A DNA stretch of 64,000 bases from Thalassovita aquimarina (GCF_018219815.1 NZ_JADMKU010000008.1:62001-126000); one strand, 5' to 3'. Shown: positions 1-8,530, numbered from the stretch's first letter. Numbers and translations: made by a program. Notes: a model not told the origin generated them from the letters alone.

Positions 1-821
1 GTCGGCGGGAAGCGGCCGGCCAGAATGCCGTTATCGTCGGTAAGTTCGATATTGCGGCAGCGGTCGGCTTCCCACGGCACGAACGTGTCGAGGATCTCCT
101 TCGACTTCGCCAGGTGCTCTGCCGGGGTCTTAACGTCACGCCAGCAATCCATCGGGCCGTTCGGCACGCCTTCGAACACCATGATCTCGCACGGGCCGGA
201 TTTGGTCAGCGCCGGGAATACGAAATATTCGCCGACACCGGGGATCAGGTTGAAATTCACCGCCGAATGCTTTTCGCGCGGGGTCATGCCGTGCACATAG
301 GTCAGCGCCAGCGCGCGCTGCGGCGCGTCGAACGGCGAACGGGCGGCGTCACGTTCGAACAGTTTGCCGATGTCGCCCTTGCCGGATGCGACGATCACCA
401 GATCCGCGGTGCGGGCCTCAGATTCCAGCATCGGGATGTCGGCCAGCGCGATGTCGAGCTTGCCGCCGAGGCGTTCGAATTCTTCCAGCCAGCGCGGCAT
501 CTTCACCCGCTGGTCGACCGACTGCGCCTTGGCATCGAGCTTCGCCGCCCAGTCCACCGCCTTGCCCGGCCCATCGGGATTGGGAACCGAAAAGGAAATC
601 CCCTCGACCGGCGGGCACTCATCTTCCCAGAAATTGATGCCAAGCGCGCGTTCGTGATCGAGCGAGGCGTCGAATTGGCACTGCGAAGACAGCACGCGAC
701 CGGCTGCGATCTGGTCCGGCGTGCGGTCCTGGATGACCTTGACGTCATAGCCTTTTTGCAAAAGCCCGATACCCAGCTGAAGGCCGGACTGGCCGCCGCC
801 GACAATGGAAATGCGTTTCAT
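1..821 (-). CDS. Styrene/indole monooxygenase-like FAD protein (StyA family), 3' end outside window
   Basis: The reading frame stays open from an ATG at 821 to the window edge, giving about 273 residues without the C-terminus. The N-terminus is a Rossmann FAD site, with the glycine motif GGGQSG at residues 8-13. The flow of the sequence (LQLGIGLLQKGYDV, then a long substrate domain) resembles StyA-type single-component flavin monooxygenases, which epoxidise styrene, indole or related alkenes using FADH2 from a separate reductase (StyB). AGGAG lies about eight bases before the ATG. The SDR gene is 53 bp upstream on the same strand, so the two are probably co-transcribed. No StyB-like reductase is visible here; it could lie beyond the left edge. 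Many StyA homologues have unknown substrates, so the family is fairly sure but the substrate is not. Confidence 0.7.
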   Translation of the reverse strand, partial: MKRISIVGGGQSGLQLGIGLLQKGYDVKVIQDRTPDQIAAGRVLSSQCQFDASLDHERALGINFWEDECPPVEGISFSVPNPDGPGKAVDWAAKLDAKAQSVDQRVKMPRWLEEFERLGGKLDIALADIPMLESEARTADLVIVASGKGDIGKLFERDAARSPFDAPQRALALTYVHGMTPREKHSAVNFNLIPGVGEYFVFPALTKSGPCEIMVFEGVPNGPMDCWRDVKTPAEHLAKSKEILDTFVPWEADRCRNIELTDDNGILAGRFPP

Positions 822-874
822 TTTGTTTCTCCTGTTGGGGTCAGTTTGGCGGGTGTTCCGCCTGATTTGGTTTT

Positions 875-1651
875 TCAGTCCATGAGCCGGGGGATCGCGG
901 GCGTCATCCCTTCGGGACCCATCGCGGTGTAACCGCCATCGACACGGATATCGGTGCCGGTGACGAAGCTGGCGTTGTCGGAACACAGGAATATGATCGC
1001 CTCGGCCACCTCTTCCGGGTCGCCGACGCGGGGCATCAGGTGGAAATCAGCCCCCACCTTGTCGGTCTTTTCACGATCGCCATTGGTGAGGCTGTCCATG
1101 ATGTTCGACCAGGTCCAGCCCGGCGACACCGCATTCACGCGGATACCGTCGGGGGCCAGATCCATCGCCTGGTTGCGGGTTAGCTGCAGGATCGCGGCCT
1201 TCGACACCGGGTATAGCCAGCGGCCCGTTTGCGCGACCCGTGCCGAAATCGATCCGAAATTGACGATTGCGCCCTTGTTCTTCTTCAGCTCCTCGCGCGC
1301 CGCCTGCATCAACATGGCGGACCCGACAAGGTTTACATCCAAAGCTTCCAGCCATTCCGCCCGCGTGCTTTCCGCACCGTTGTCGAGATAGGTCGCAGCG
1401 ACGTTCACCAGGAAATCGATACGGCCGTAGGTATCCTTGGCTTCCTTGACGATCCGCGCGATGTCGTCGTCCGACCGCAGATCCGCCTTAATGAAATGCA
1501 CACCGTCGGTTTCGAGCTTCGCCCCGTTCTCCGCGTCGATATCGGCAACGATCACCTTGGTTCCGCGGGCCCGAAACGCCTCGACCACGGCAACGCCGAT
1601 TTTGGTGGCCCCGCCGGGAACAATCGCCACTTTGTCTGTCAATCCACGCAT
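875..1651 (-). CDS. SDR family NAD(P)-dependent oxidoreductase
   Basis: A classical short-chain dehydrogenase of 258 residues if started at the ATG at 1651, which has AGGGAG six bases upstream; an ATG at 1672 would add seven residues and has a poorer site. The catalytic Ser lies in a GSIS motif and the Tyr/Lys in YPVSK. The C-terminal half carries the usual GIRVNAVSPG and TGTDIRVDGGY strings. The cofactor loop reads PGGATKIG rather than the usual TGxxxGIG: the leading Thr is Pro and the second Gly is Lys, which may alter cofactor binding. It oxidises an alcohol or reduces a carbonyl of unknown identity. It precedes the StyA-like monooxygenase and probably acts on that enzyme's substrate or product. 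Confidence 0.85.
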   Translation of the reverse strand: MRGLTDKVAIVPGGATKIGVAVVEAFRARGTKVIVADIDAENGAKLETDGVHFIKADLRSDDDIARIVKEAKDTYGRIDFLVNVAATYLDNGAESTRAEWLEALDVNLVGSAMLMQAAREELKKNKGAIVNFGSISARVAQTGRWLYPVSKAAILQLTRNQAMDLAPDGIRVNAVSPGWTWSNIMDSLTNGDREKTDKVGADFHLMPRVGDPEEVAEAIIFLCSDNASFVTGTDIRVDGGYTAMGPEGMTPAIPRLMD

Positions 1652-1713
1652 TATGCGCTCCCTGTCTGTCATTTTTCTGTAATGAAAGCTTGCCGAGCCT
1701 AGGGGTTAACGGG

Positions 1714-1749
1714 CTATCCTATTTGCGCAGCCCCTATCCGGTTTGCGCA
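1714..1749 (-). promoter_or_regulatory. Tandem XylS-type operator repeats between SDR and AraC genes
   Basis: Two 16-bp direct repeats, CTATCCTATTTGCGCA (1714-1729) and CTATCCGGTTTGCGCA (1734-1749), match at 14 of 16 positions and repeat every 20 bp, about two helical turns. Read on the minus strand each gives TGCG-N6-GGATA, one base from the XylS half-site TGCA-N6-GGNTA of the Pm promoter. The orientation points to the SDR/monooxygenase genes. The AraC/XylS-type regulator at 1796 is the likely ligand; binding itself is inferred. Confidence 0.6.
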
Positions 1750-1795
1750 AATAGTTACTTTAGGCATGAAGCATATCGATGAAAGGAGAGCGGAA

Positions 1796-2797
1796 ATGGA
1801 GATGTTTCAGACCGCGCAAGGCGGAGATTCCCTGCCCCTTGCCGGGCATCCGCTTTTTAGCAGTGACGACCTCGATGAGGCGCGCGATTCGGTGGCACGG
1901 GTCTATTGTGACCACCGTCTGGAGGTCATGGGGAAACACCGTTTCATGGCGCGTCACAATCGTCTGTCGGGCAGCGCCCTGTCGATCAACGTCATGACCT
2001 ATAACGCAAAAACCCTGATCGCGCCGGGCGCGCTGGAACGGTTCTACCTGTTTCAGCTTCCCATTCGCGGGCATGCCTCGATCAGCAATGGCGAAACCCG
2101 ATACGAAATCGGCGGAGGGTCGAGCGGCGTTCTCAATCCCGACGCCGAAACCTGCATGATCTGGAGCGAGGATTGCGTCCAGGTGATGCTCCAGATCGAA
2201 AAACGCGCCTTGATGGAAACGGCACGCGCAGAGCTCGGATTGCCCTCCGGCGCGCCTTTGCGATTCTCCGGATCGAACGACATGCGCGGTGCCCAAGGGC
2301 GGTCTTTCCTCGGTTTACTGCAATACGTGATGGCAGAAGCCGCGCGCGGCGGTATCGTTCTGGGCGATGGTTCGCTTTTGGGAAAGCAACTGGAACGCAC
2401 CCTGATGGCGGGGCTTCTGCAAACCCAGTCACACGGTTTGCCCATTGCGTGCGAGGGGCGCGGGCCAATGACCCGGACCGTGCGCCGCGCCGAAGGCTTC
2501 ATGCGGGAAAACCTGCGCAGCCCGATCATGATCGAAGACATTGCCCGCGCCGCCGGGACGAGCACCCGCGCCGTTCAAACCGCGTTTCGGGATCGGTATG
2601 GCCGATCTCCGATGGCGTTCCTGCGCGATCTTCGCCTGGAACGCGCATGGGAAGAACTGTCCAACCCGTCCCAGCAAACGTCCGTTACCAATGTGGCCAC
2701 CGATCTTGGCTTCTTTCACCTGGGCCGGTTTGCCGAACAGTATCGCAAGAAATTCGGCTGCACGCCGGTGGAAACATTGCGCGCCGCGCTGCGCTGA
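1796..2797 (+). CDS. AraC/XylS family transcriptional regulator
   Basis: A 333-residue regulator. The ATG at 1796 is preceded by AAGGAGAG at good spacing and is preferred to the ATG at 1766. The N-terminal ~200 residues resemble the AraC-binding-like (AraC_binding_2) domain found in XylS/FeaR-type activators. The last ~100 residues hold the double helix-turn-helix of the family, with the MIEDIARAAGTSTRAVQ and LGFFHLGRFAEQYRKKFG patterns. It is divergent from the SDR and StyA-like genes, and two XylS-type direct repeats lie between, so it probably activates that pair in response to an aromatic or related effector. Confidence 0.88.
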   Translation: MEMFQTAQGGDSLPLAGHPLFSSDDLDEARDSVARVYCDHRLEVMGKHRFMARHNRLSGSALSINVMTYNAKTLIAPGALERFYLFQLPIRGHASISNGETRYEIGGGSSGVLNPDAETCMIWSEDCVQVMLQIEKRALMETARAELGLPSGAPLRFSGSNDMRGAQGRSFLGLLQYVMAEAARGGIVLGDGSLLGKQLERTLMAGLLQTQSHGLPIACEGRGPMTRTVRRAEGFMRENLRSPIMIEDIARAAGTSTRAVQTAFRDRYGRSPMAFLRDLRLERAWEELSNPSQQTSVTNVATDLGFFHLGRFAEQYRKKFGCTPVETLRAALR

Positions 2798-2856
2798 GGT
2801 TTGCCTGCTCCGGGCCGGCTGTCGTCCGCACGCGCGACATCGACGGCCTCTCTTGC

Positions 2857-4212
2857 TCAGTCGGCGGCGTCCCCGAAGCTTTCCACCCGGAACCGGTGCA
2901 AGGTCACGTCCCCGGCCCAATGATGCAGCGGCAGGCCCGCCTTTCGTTTCAGTGCGTCGAGAAAGTCACGGGGGTCGGGAATACTGTCCCACACCGCCGG
3001 CAGGAACAGGCCGCGGCGCCCGGCCGATGACAGGAACAACCCGTCAAGCCCCGGTTCGATCCGCGACAGCGCGTCTTCCTCGCTGTCGAACTGCATTTCC
3101 TGCGCCTTGCTGAGCACCGCCACCTTGATCCGCAGTTCGGGCAATTCCCCGGCCGAAACCGGCATGAAACGCGGGTCGCGGAACGCCGCGCCGACGGCAT
3201 TTTCGGCCACGTCCTGCGCCAGCGCCCGGCGCGCCGCGACCGACCCGATGCAGCCGCGCAATGCGCCGTTCTGGGTCAGCGTCACGAAACTGGCCGCCCG
3301 GGTCTGCAACGGCATGGCGGTGCGGCCTGGATCGGGGGCCGCTGCGGGGCAGCCCGCCATCCGCCCGGCGATCGCGTCGCGGGCAAGGCCAAGCAGATCG
3401 GCCTGCGCATCGTCATTCAACATCGCCGCGTCGATCGGATAGAATGCCCAGGCGCCGTAGCCGACGACGCGGGACCGGTCGCCGGTCACCTCGGCGCTGT
3501 CCCCCATGCCAAGCCGCAGCGCCTTGGCGCCCTGCCCGGCCCGCGACAGCAGCCAGCCCTGAATCGCCTTGGCGCCGCAGGCATGCGACGGGGTCATCTC
3601 ATCCCACTTTCCGGTTTCCAGCAGATGCGCGGTTTCGGCGTCCCTTTTGCGTGCGTCGGATCGTGTCAGGAAATGGCTGAGATCCGACGACAATACGAAC
3701 AGCGTTTCCGGCCCGTCCAATGCGTCGATCGTCGCGGCGACCTGTTCGGCGGGCACATCGCCACAGACCAGCGGCACGATCCGCGCCTCGGACCAAAGCG
3801 TACGAATGAAGGGCAGCTGGGTCTCGATCCCGTGTTCGCTGTCATGGGCGGCGTCTTCTTCGTGCGCGAACCCGGCCTCGGCCAGCGCCGTACAGGCAGC
3901 CCGGTCGATCCGCAGCGGGCCGAGCGGGGTCGCGAAAACGTCCTGCGACGGGAAAGCCACCCCCCGGAACGGGTGCCGGTGCGACGGCGACAGCACCACC
4001 ACGCGGGCGGGCGTCCAACCGACCGCGCCGAACGACTGCCCGGCGAAGCCCCCGGAATAGGGATAACCGGCATGGGCCGAAACGATGGCGCGCGCTTGCG
4101 CCGCCCCGGCCGGGGCATCGGCAGAGCGCAGGAAGGCCCCAACCTCGGAGGCGAGTTCCCCGCTGTCGGCGGGAAAGAACAGACCGGCGAATTGGCAGCT
4201 GCGTTCGGACAT
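2857..4212 (-). CDS. AmmeMemoRadiSam protein B (Memo) fused to protein A (AMMECR1)
   Basis: This 451-residue protein joins two families that are often separate. Residues ~1-262 are Memo-like (related to extradiol dioxygenases), with conserved-looking H47, H78/H80, H180 and C212, candidate metal ligands by analogy with human MEMO1. Residues ~270-451 are AMMECR1-like, with the LRGCIGS signature. It lies back to back with the radical SAM gene at 4298, so all three parts of the AmmeMemoRadiSam system are present. I know of no settled biochemical role for the bacterial system. The fusion implies that the A and B proteins work in equal amounts and in contact. The start is the only ATG consistent with the Memo N-terminus. 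Confidence 0.85.
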   Translation of the reverse strand: MSERSCQFAGLFFPADSGELASEVGAFLRSADAPAGAAQARAIVSAHAGYPYSGGFAGQSFGAVGWTPARVVVLSPSHRHPFRGVAFPSQDVFATPLGPLRIDRAACTALAEAGFAHEEDAAHDSEHGIETQLPFIRTLWSEARIVPLVCGDVPAEQVAATIDALDGPETLFVLSSDLSHFLTRSDARKRDAETAHLLETGKWDEMTPSHACGAKAIQGWLLSRAGQGAKALRLGMGDSAEVTGDRSRVVGYGAWAFYPIDAAMLNDDAQADLLGLARDAIAGRMAGCPAAAPDPGRTAMPLQTRAASFVTLTQNGALRGCIGSVAARRALAQDVAENAVGAAFRDPRFMPVSAGELPELRIKVAVLSKAQEMQFDSEEDALSRIEPGLDGLFLSSAGRRGLFLPAVWDSIPDPRDFLDALKRKAGLPLHHWAGDVTLHRFRVESFGDAAD

Positions 4213-4267
4213 GGTTCACCTAACGTTCGCAAGCCCCCTACCGCGGGGGCAATTAACCCCTATATAG

Positions 4268-4281
4268 TTTGTGATCACAAA
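4268..4281. promoter_or_regulatory. Perfect 14-bp palindrome between the divergent AmmeMemoRadiSam genes
   Basis: TTTGTGATCACAAA is a perfect palindrome, 56 bp from the Memo/AMMECR1 start and 16 bp before the radical SAM start. Its position suits an operator acting on both genes, but I do not recognise the protein that binds it. Confidence 0.4.
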
Positions 4282-4297
4282 TTTTGGAGAGGTCAGC

Positions 4298-5362
4298 TTG
4301 AACACGGCACGTTTCTGGTCATCCCGCCCCGAAGACGGGCGGCTCGTGTGCGAATTATGCCCGCGCTACTGCGCCCTGAAACCGGGGCAGCGGGGCCTGT
4401 GCTTCGTCCGCAAGGCCGAGGGCCAGCGCATCGTTCTCGACACCTACAACCGGTCGTCGGGCTTCTGCATCGACCCGATCGAAAAGAAACCGCTGAACCA
4501 CTTCCTACCCGGCACCCCGGTGCTGAGTTTCGGTACGGCGGGCTGCAACCTGGCCTGCAAGTTCTGCCAAAACCACGAAATTTCCACCAGCCGGCAGGTC
4601 GACAACCTGACCGATTACGCCACGCCCGAAATGATCGCCGGGGCGGCGGCGGATGCCGGGGCGGCCTCGGTCGCGTTTACCTATAACGACCCGGTGATCT
4701 TCCACGAATACGCGGTCGACATCGCGCAGGCCTGCCATGAACAGGGCATCCGCAGCGTGGCGGTGACCGCCGGCTACATCACGCCGGAACCGCGCGCGGA
4801 ATTCTTCTCCCATATGGATGCGGCAAATATCGACCTGAAGGCGTTTTCCGAAGAGTTCTATCACAAGCTCACCGCCTCGCATCTGGCGCCGGTGTTGGAC
4901 ACGATCGAATACGCGGTGACCGAAACCGATTGCTGGGTCGAACTGACGACGCTCCTGATCCCGGGCTGGAACGACAGCGACCGCGAACTGACCGAGATGT
5001 CGGAATGGGTGATGGATCGGCTGGGGCCGGACGTGCCGATGCATTTTTCCGCCTTCCATCCCGACCACCGGATGCCAGACGTCCCGGCCACCCCGCAGGA
5101 AACCCTGCTCAGGGCGCGGGCGATCGCCAAGGCGGCGGGCGTGAATCACGTCTATATCGGCAACACCCATCACAAGGATGGGCAGTCGAGCTATTGCGCC
5201 GGTTGCGGCGAGATGGTGGTCGGCCGGGACTGGTACCGGCTGTCGGACTGGAACCTGACCGATGACGGCCACTGCGGCAGCTGCGGCACCGCCTTCCCCG
5301 GCGTGATCGACGGCCCGCCGGGCGACTGGGGCCGCAAGCGGCAGCCGATCCGGATCGGCTGA
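4298..5362 (+). CDS. amrS: AmmeMemoRadiSam system radical SAM enzyme
   Basis: A radical SAM protein of 354 residues. The start is taken as TTG at 4298 because GGAGAGG lies just upstream; the longer frame from GTG at 4271 would start inside the palindromic operator. The SAM cluster motif is CX3CX2C (C83, C87, C90). Before it is a cysteine group (C18, C21, C25, C35), and at the C-terminus are two CxxC pairs that look like a zinc ribbon, as in this family. Presumably it generates a 5'-deoxyadenosyl radical to modify a still undefined target. It is paired with the fused Memo-AMMECR1 gene on the other strand. Confidence 0.88.
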   Translation: MNTARFWSSRPEDGRLVCELCPRYCALKPGQRGLCFVRKAEGQRIVLDTYNRSSGFCIDPIEKKPLNHFLPGTPVLSFGTAGCNLACKFCQNHEISTSRQVDNLTDYATPEMIAGAAADAGAASVAFTYNDPVIFHEYAVDIAQACHEQGIRSVAVTAGYITPEPRAEFFSHMDAANIDLKAFSEEFYHKLTASHLAPVLDTIEYAVTETDCWVELTTLLIPGWNDSDRELTEMSEWVMDRLGPDVPMHFSAFHPDHRMPDVPATPQETLLRARAIAKAAGVNHVYIGNTHHKDGQSSYCAGCGEMVVGRDWYRLSDWNLTDDGHCGSCGTAFPGVIDGPPGDWGRKRQPIRIG

Positions 5363-5391
5363 GCCGGTCATGCAGGGACTTGTCGCCTGGT

Positions 5392-6204
5392 TCAGGGCGC
5401 CAGCAGGCGTACCGCCCTTTCCAGCACCGGCTTGTCGATCATCTGCCCCTCAAAACGGAACGCACCGTTCTGACCGTCCGCAGCCCGCAGGACGCGGCGC
5501 GCCCAATCGGTCTGCGCCTGAGAGGGGGCGAAACCGGCATTGACCGTGGCCAACTGACCGGGATGAATGCACATCATGCCGCTCAGCCCGCAGGCACGGG
5601 CATGGGCGGCGGCAGCAGCAAGCCCGGTTTCATCCGCAAGATCAGCGAACACCCCGTCGACGGGCGGCCGCAGGCCAGCGGCGGCACAGGCGGTCACCAC
5701 CTGGTACCGCGCCATGTCCAGCATCGCCCGACCATCCGGCTGCGCGGCGTCGATGCCGAGATCAAGCGCAAGGTCGATGGTGCCGAGCAGCATGCGCGCA
5801 ACCGCTTTGTCGGCGGCAAGGGCGGCAAGGTCCTGCAGCCCCAGCGCCGTTTCGATCAGCGGCCAGATCGGGACATCCGTGTCACCCGCCGCACATGCAA
5901 CCGCATCGCTGCTGGCCTTCGGCAACACCACGCCGATGACGCCGGGACAGGCGGCAAGGGCGATATCGCCAGCGTACCAGGGACTGTCGACGGCGTTGAC
6001 ACGCAACAGCACGCGGGCCGACGGGGTTGCGTCAATGAAAGCCCCCACCGCGCGGCGCGCGGCATCCTTGGCGTCAAGCGCAACGGCATCCTCCAGATCG
6101 ACGATGACCGCATCGGCGGCACTGGCCAGCGCCTTCGGGATGCGATCGCCCCGGTCGCCCGGCACGAACAGCAAGCTTTTCGCATCGAGGAACGGCACCG
6201 TCAC
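5392..6204 (-). CDS. CitE-like CoA ester lyase, probable citramalyl-CoA lyase
   Basis: A 270-residue HpcH/HpaI-CitE family lyase with SLLFVPGDRGDR at the N-terminus, VIVDLEDAV, the metal-binding ETALGLQDL region and the MCIHPGQL motif. Such enzymes cleave malyl-, citramalyl- or citryl-type CoA thioesters. The GTG start at 6204 overlaps the stop of the CoA-transferase gene (GTGA), so the two are translationally coupled. Beside a class III CoA-transferase and a Meh-like hydratase, the best role is (S)-citramalyl-CoA lyase (Ccl/RipC type), giving acetyl-CoA and pyruvate. A malyl-CoA or beta-methylmalyl-CoA lyase is the main alternative. It is the last gene of the operon. Confidence 0.8.
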   Translation of the reverse strand: MTVPFLDAKSLLFVPGDRGDRIPKALASAADAVIVDLEDAVALDAKDAARRAVGAFIDATPSARVLLRVNAVDSPWYAGDIALAACPGVIGVVLPKASSDAVACAAGDTDVPIWPLIETALGLQDLAALAADKAVARMLLGTIDLALDLGIDAAQPDGRAMLDMARYQVVTACAAAGLRPPVDGVFADLADETGLAAAAAHARACGLSGMMCIHPGQLATVNAGFAPSQAQTDWARRVLRAADGQNGAFRFEGQMIDKPVLERAVRLLAP

Positions 6205-7379
6205 AGCACGCCCCCCGCTTTCATCTGCGCAATCTCGTCGGCGCCATAGCCGAGACGTTCCAGCACCGCATCGTTGTGTTCGCCCAGATCCGGCACCGGG
6301 TCCATGCGCGGCGTGTAGCCGTCGAAACCGCCGGGCGGCAGCAAGGCGGGGATCAGGCCGGACGGGCTGCCGACTTCGCGCCAGCGATCACGGGCCTTCA
6401 ACTGCGGATGATCCCACAGCCCTTTCATGTCGTTCATCCGCGCATTGGCGATGCCCGCATCGTCAAGCCGCGCGATCACCTCGGTCCCGGTCAGCCCGGC
6501 GAAGGCGGCGATGATCAGGGCGGTCAGCGCCTCCTTGTTTTCGGCCCGCCGCGCGTTGCTGTCAAAGCGCGGATCGGTCAGCAGTTCGGGATTGCGCATC
6601 ACCTTTTCGCAGAAGGTTTTCCATTCACGTTCGTTCTGCAATCCCATCATCACGACCGCGCCGTCCCCGGCCGGGAACGGACCATAGGGGAAGATCGTCG
6701 CATGCATCGCCCCGGCCCGGCCCGGCTGCGGCGCGCCGTCATAGGCGTAATAGAGCGGGTAGCTCATCCATTCGGCCAGCGCCTCGAGCATCGAAATGTC
6801 GATAGTGCCGCCCTTCCCGGTCTGGCCGCGCCGGATCAGCGCGGCGAGGATGTTGGAATAAGCATACATGCCGGCGGCGATATCGGCGATGGAAATGCCC
6901 GATTTGCAGGCCTCTTCCGGGGTGCCGGTCACCGACAGGAATCCAGCCTCGGCCTGCACAAGAAGGTCATAAGCCTTGCGGCCGCAATCGGGCCCGTCGG
7001 GGCCATAGCCCGAGATATTGCACACGATCAGGCCGGGGTTCGCCTCCGACAGCGCATCATAGGTCAGGCCCAGCCGTTCCGCAGCACCGGGCGCGAGATT
7101 CTGCACCAGCACGTCGGCCTCGGCCAGGAGCCGGGTCAGCACCTCGTCCGCCTGGGGATGCTTGACGTTCAGCGTCAGGCTTTCCTTCGACCGGTTGGCC
7201 CAGACGAAATAGGACGCAAGCCCATCGACCCGGTCGTCGTATTTGCGGGCGAAATCGCCGACGCCGGGGCGTTCGACCTTGATCACCCGCGCGCCCAGAT
7301 CGGCGAGCTGCCGGGTGGCGAAGGGGCCGGCCACGGCATGTTCCAGCGTGACGACCGTCAATCCATCCAGCGGTCCCAT
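6201..7379 (-). CDS. CaiB/BaiF class III CoA-transferase, probable itaconate-type CoA-transferase
   Basis: A 392-residue family III CoA-transferase with the N-terminal GLTVVTLEHAVAGPFATRQL and LGARVIKVERP patterns, and the catalytic Asp in AYDLLVQAEAG. Members move CoA from succinyl-CoA or acetyl-CoA to a carboxylate. The gene overlaps both neighbours: its ATG shares a base with the acyl-CoA dehydrogenase stop, and its stop lies in the lyase start. In the Pseudomonas and Yersinia itaconate operons the Ict/RipA enzyme sits beside the same lyase and hydratase types, so a C5-dicarboxylate (itaconate, mesaconate or citramalate) is the favoured substrate. Sequence alone does not fix it. Confidence 0.82.
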   Translation of the reverse strand: MGPLDGLTVVTLEHAVAGPFATRQLADLGARVIKVERPGVGDFARKYDDRVDGLASYFVWANRSKESLTLNVKHPQADEVLTRLLAEADVLVQNLAPGAAERLGLTYDALSEANPGLIVCNISGYGPDGPDCGRKAYDLLVQAEAGFLSVTGTPEEACKSGISIADIAAGMYAYSNILAALIRRGQTGKGGTIDISMLEALAEWMSYPLYYAYDGAPQPGRAGAMHATIFPYGPFPAGDGAVVMMGLQNEREWKTFCEKVMRNPELLTDPRFDSNARRAENKEALTALIIAAFAGLTGTEVIARLDDAGIANARMNDMKGLWDHPQLKARDRWREVGSPSGLIPALLPPGGFDGYTPRMDPVPDLGEHNDAVLERLGYGADEIAQMKAGGVL

Positions 7380-8530
7380 CAGAACGACCTCGGCAGGCCG
7401 AGAACGTGTTCGGCGACATAGGACAGGATCAGGTTGGTCGAAATCGGCGCCACCTGGTACAGCCGGGTTTCGCGGAACTTGCGCTCGACGTCGTATTCAT
7501 TGGCAAAGCCGAAACCGCCGTGGAACTGCAGGCAGGCATTGGCCGCTTCCCAACTGGCCTTGGCGGCGAGGTACTTGGCCATGTTGGCCTGCGCGCCGCA
7601 CGGTTGCTGCGCGTCGAAAAGGCGGCAGGCCTCGAACCGCATCAGATTGGCGGCCTCGACCTCGATATGGGCCTCGGCGATGGGGAACTGCACGCCCTGG
7701 TTCTGGCCGATGGGACGGCCGAAAACGGTGCGGTCCTTCACGTATTCCGACACCTTGTCGATGAACCAGTACCCGTCGCCGATGCATTCCGCCGCGATCA
7801 GCGTACGTTCGGCGTTCAGCCCGTCGAGGATGTACTTGAACCCCATGCCTTCTTCGCCGATCAGGTTCTCGGCTGGGATTTCGAGGTTGTCGAAGAACAA
7901 TTCGTTGGTCTCATGGTTGACCATGTTGGGGATCGGATTGACCTCCATGCCATTGCCGATCGCATCCTTCAGATCGACGATGAAGATCGACATGCCCTGC
8001 GACTTCTTCTTGACCTCGGCCAGGGGGGTGGTGCGGGCCAGCAGGATCATCAGGTCGGAATGCTGCACCCGGCTGATCCACACCTTTTGCCCGTTCACCA
8101 CGTAACGGTCGCCCTTGCGTACCGCCGTGGTCTTGATCTTGGTGGTGTCGGTACCGGTGGTGGGTTCGGTCACGCCCATCGATTGCAGCCGCAGCTCGCC
8201 GCTGGCGATCTTGGGCAGGTATTGCTGTTTCTGCGCATCCGAGCCGTGCCGCAGCAGCGTGCCCATGTTGTACATCTGACCGTGGCAGGCGCCCGAATTG
8301 CCCCCCGCGCGGTTGATTTCCTCCATGATCACCGACGCTTCGGTCAGGCCCAGCCCCGACCCGCCGTATTCCTCGGGGATCAGCGCGGCGAGCCATCCCG
8401 CTTCGGTCAGCGCGTCGACGAAGGCCTCGGGGTAGGCGCGGTTTTCGTCCACCTCGCGGTGGTATTCGGGCGGGAAGGTCGCGCAGAGCGCGCGAACCGC
8501 ATCGCGGATATCCTGATAGGTTTCGGTCAT
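7379..8530 (-). CDS. Acyl-CoA dehydrogenase with isovaleryl-CoA-dehydrogenase-type base
   Basis: About 383 residues with the usual N-terminal helical, middle beta and C-terminal helical parts (MGVTEPTTGTD, QFHGGFGFANE). The start at 8530 has GAAGG nine bases upstream; an ATG at 8539 forms ATGA with the hydratase stop and is the alternative. Where medium-chain enzymes have the catalytic Glu (YEGT), this protein reads YQVAPISTN. E241 in LNAERT lines up instead with the base of isovaleryl-CoA and long-chain enzymes. It is therefore probably active, and on a branched acyl-CoA. Methylsuccinyl-CoA to mesaconyl-CoA would suit the operon, but that is inference. Confidence 0.85.
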   Translation of the reverse strand: MTETYQDIRDAVRALCATFPPEYHREVDENRAYPEAFVDALTEAGWLAALIPEEYGGSGLGLTEASVIMEEINRAGGNSGACHGQMYNMGTLLRHGSDAQKQQYLPKIASGELRLQSMGVTEPTTGTDTTKIKTTAVRKGDRYVVNGQKVWISRVQHSDLMILLARTTPLAEVKKKSQGMSIFIVDLKDAIGNGMEVNPIPNMVNHETNELFFDNLEIPAENLIGEEGMGFKYILDGLNAERTLIAAECIGDGYWFIDKVSEYVKDRTVFGRPIGQNQGVQFPIAEAHIEVEAANLMRFEACRLFDAQQPCGAQANMAKYLAAKASWEAANACLQFHGGFGFANEYDVERKFRETRLYQVAPISTNLILSYVAEHVLGLPRSF

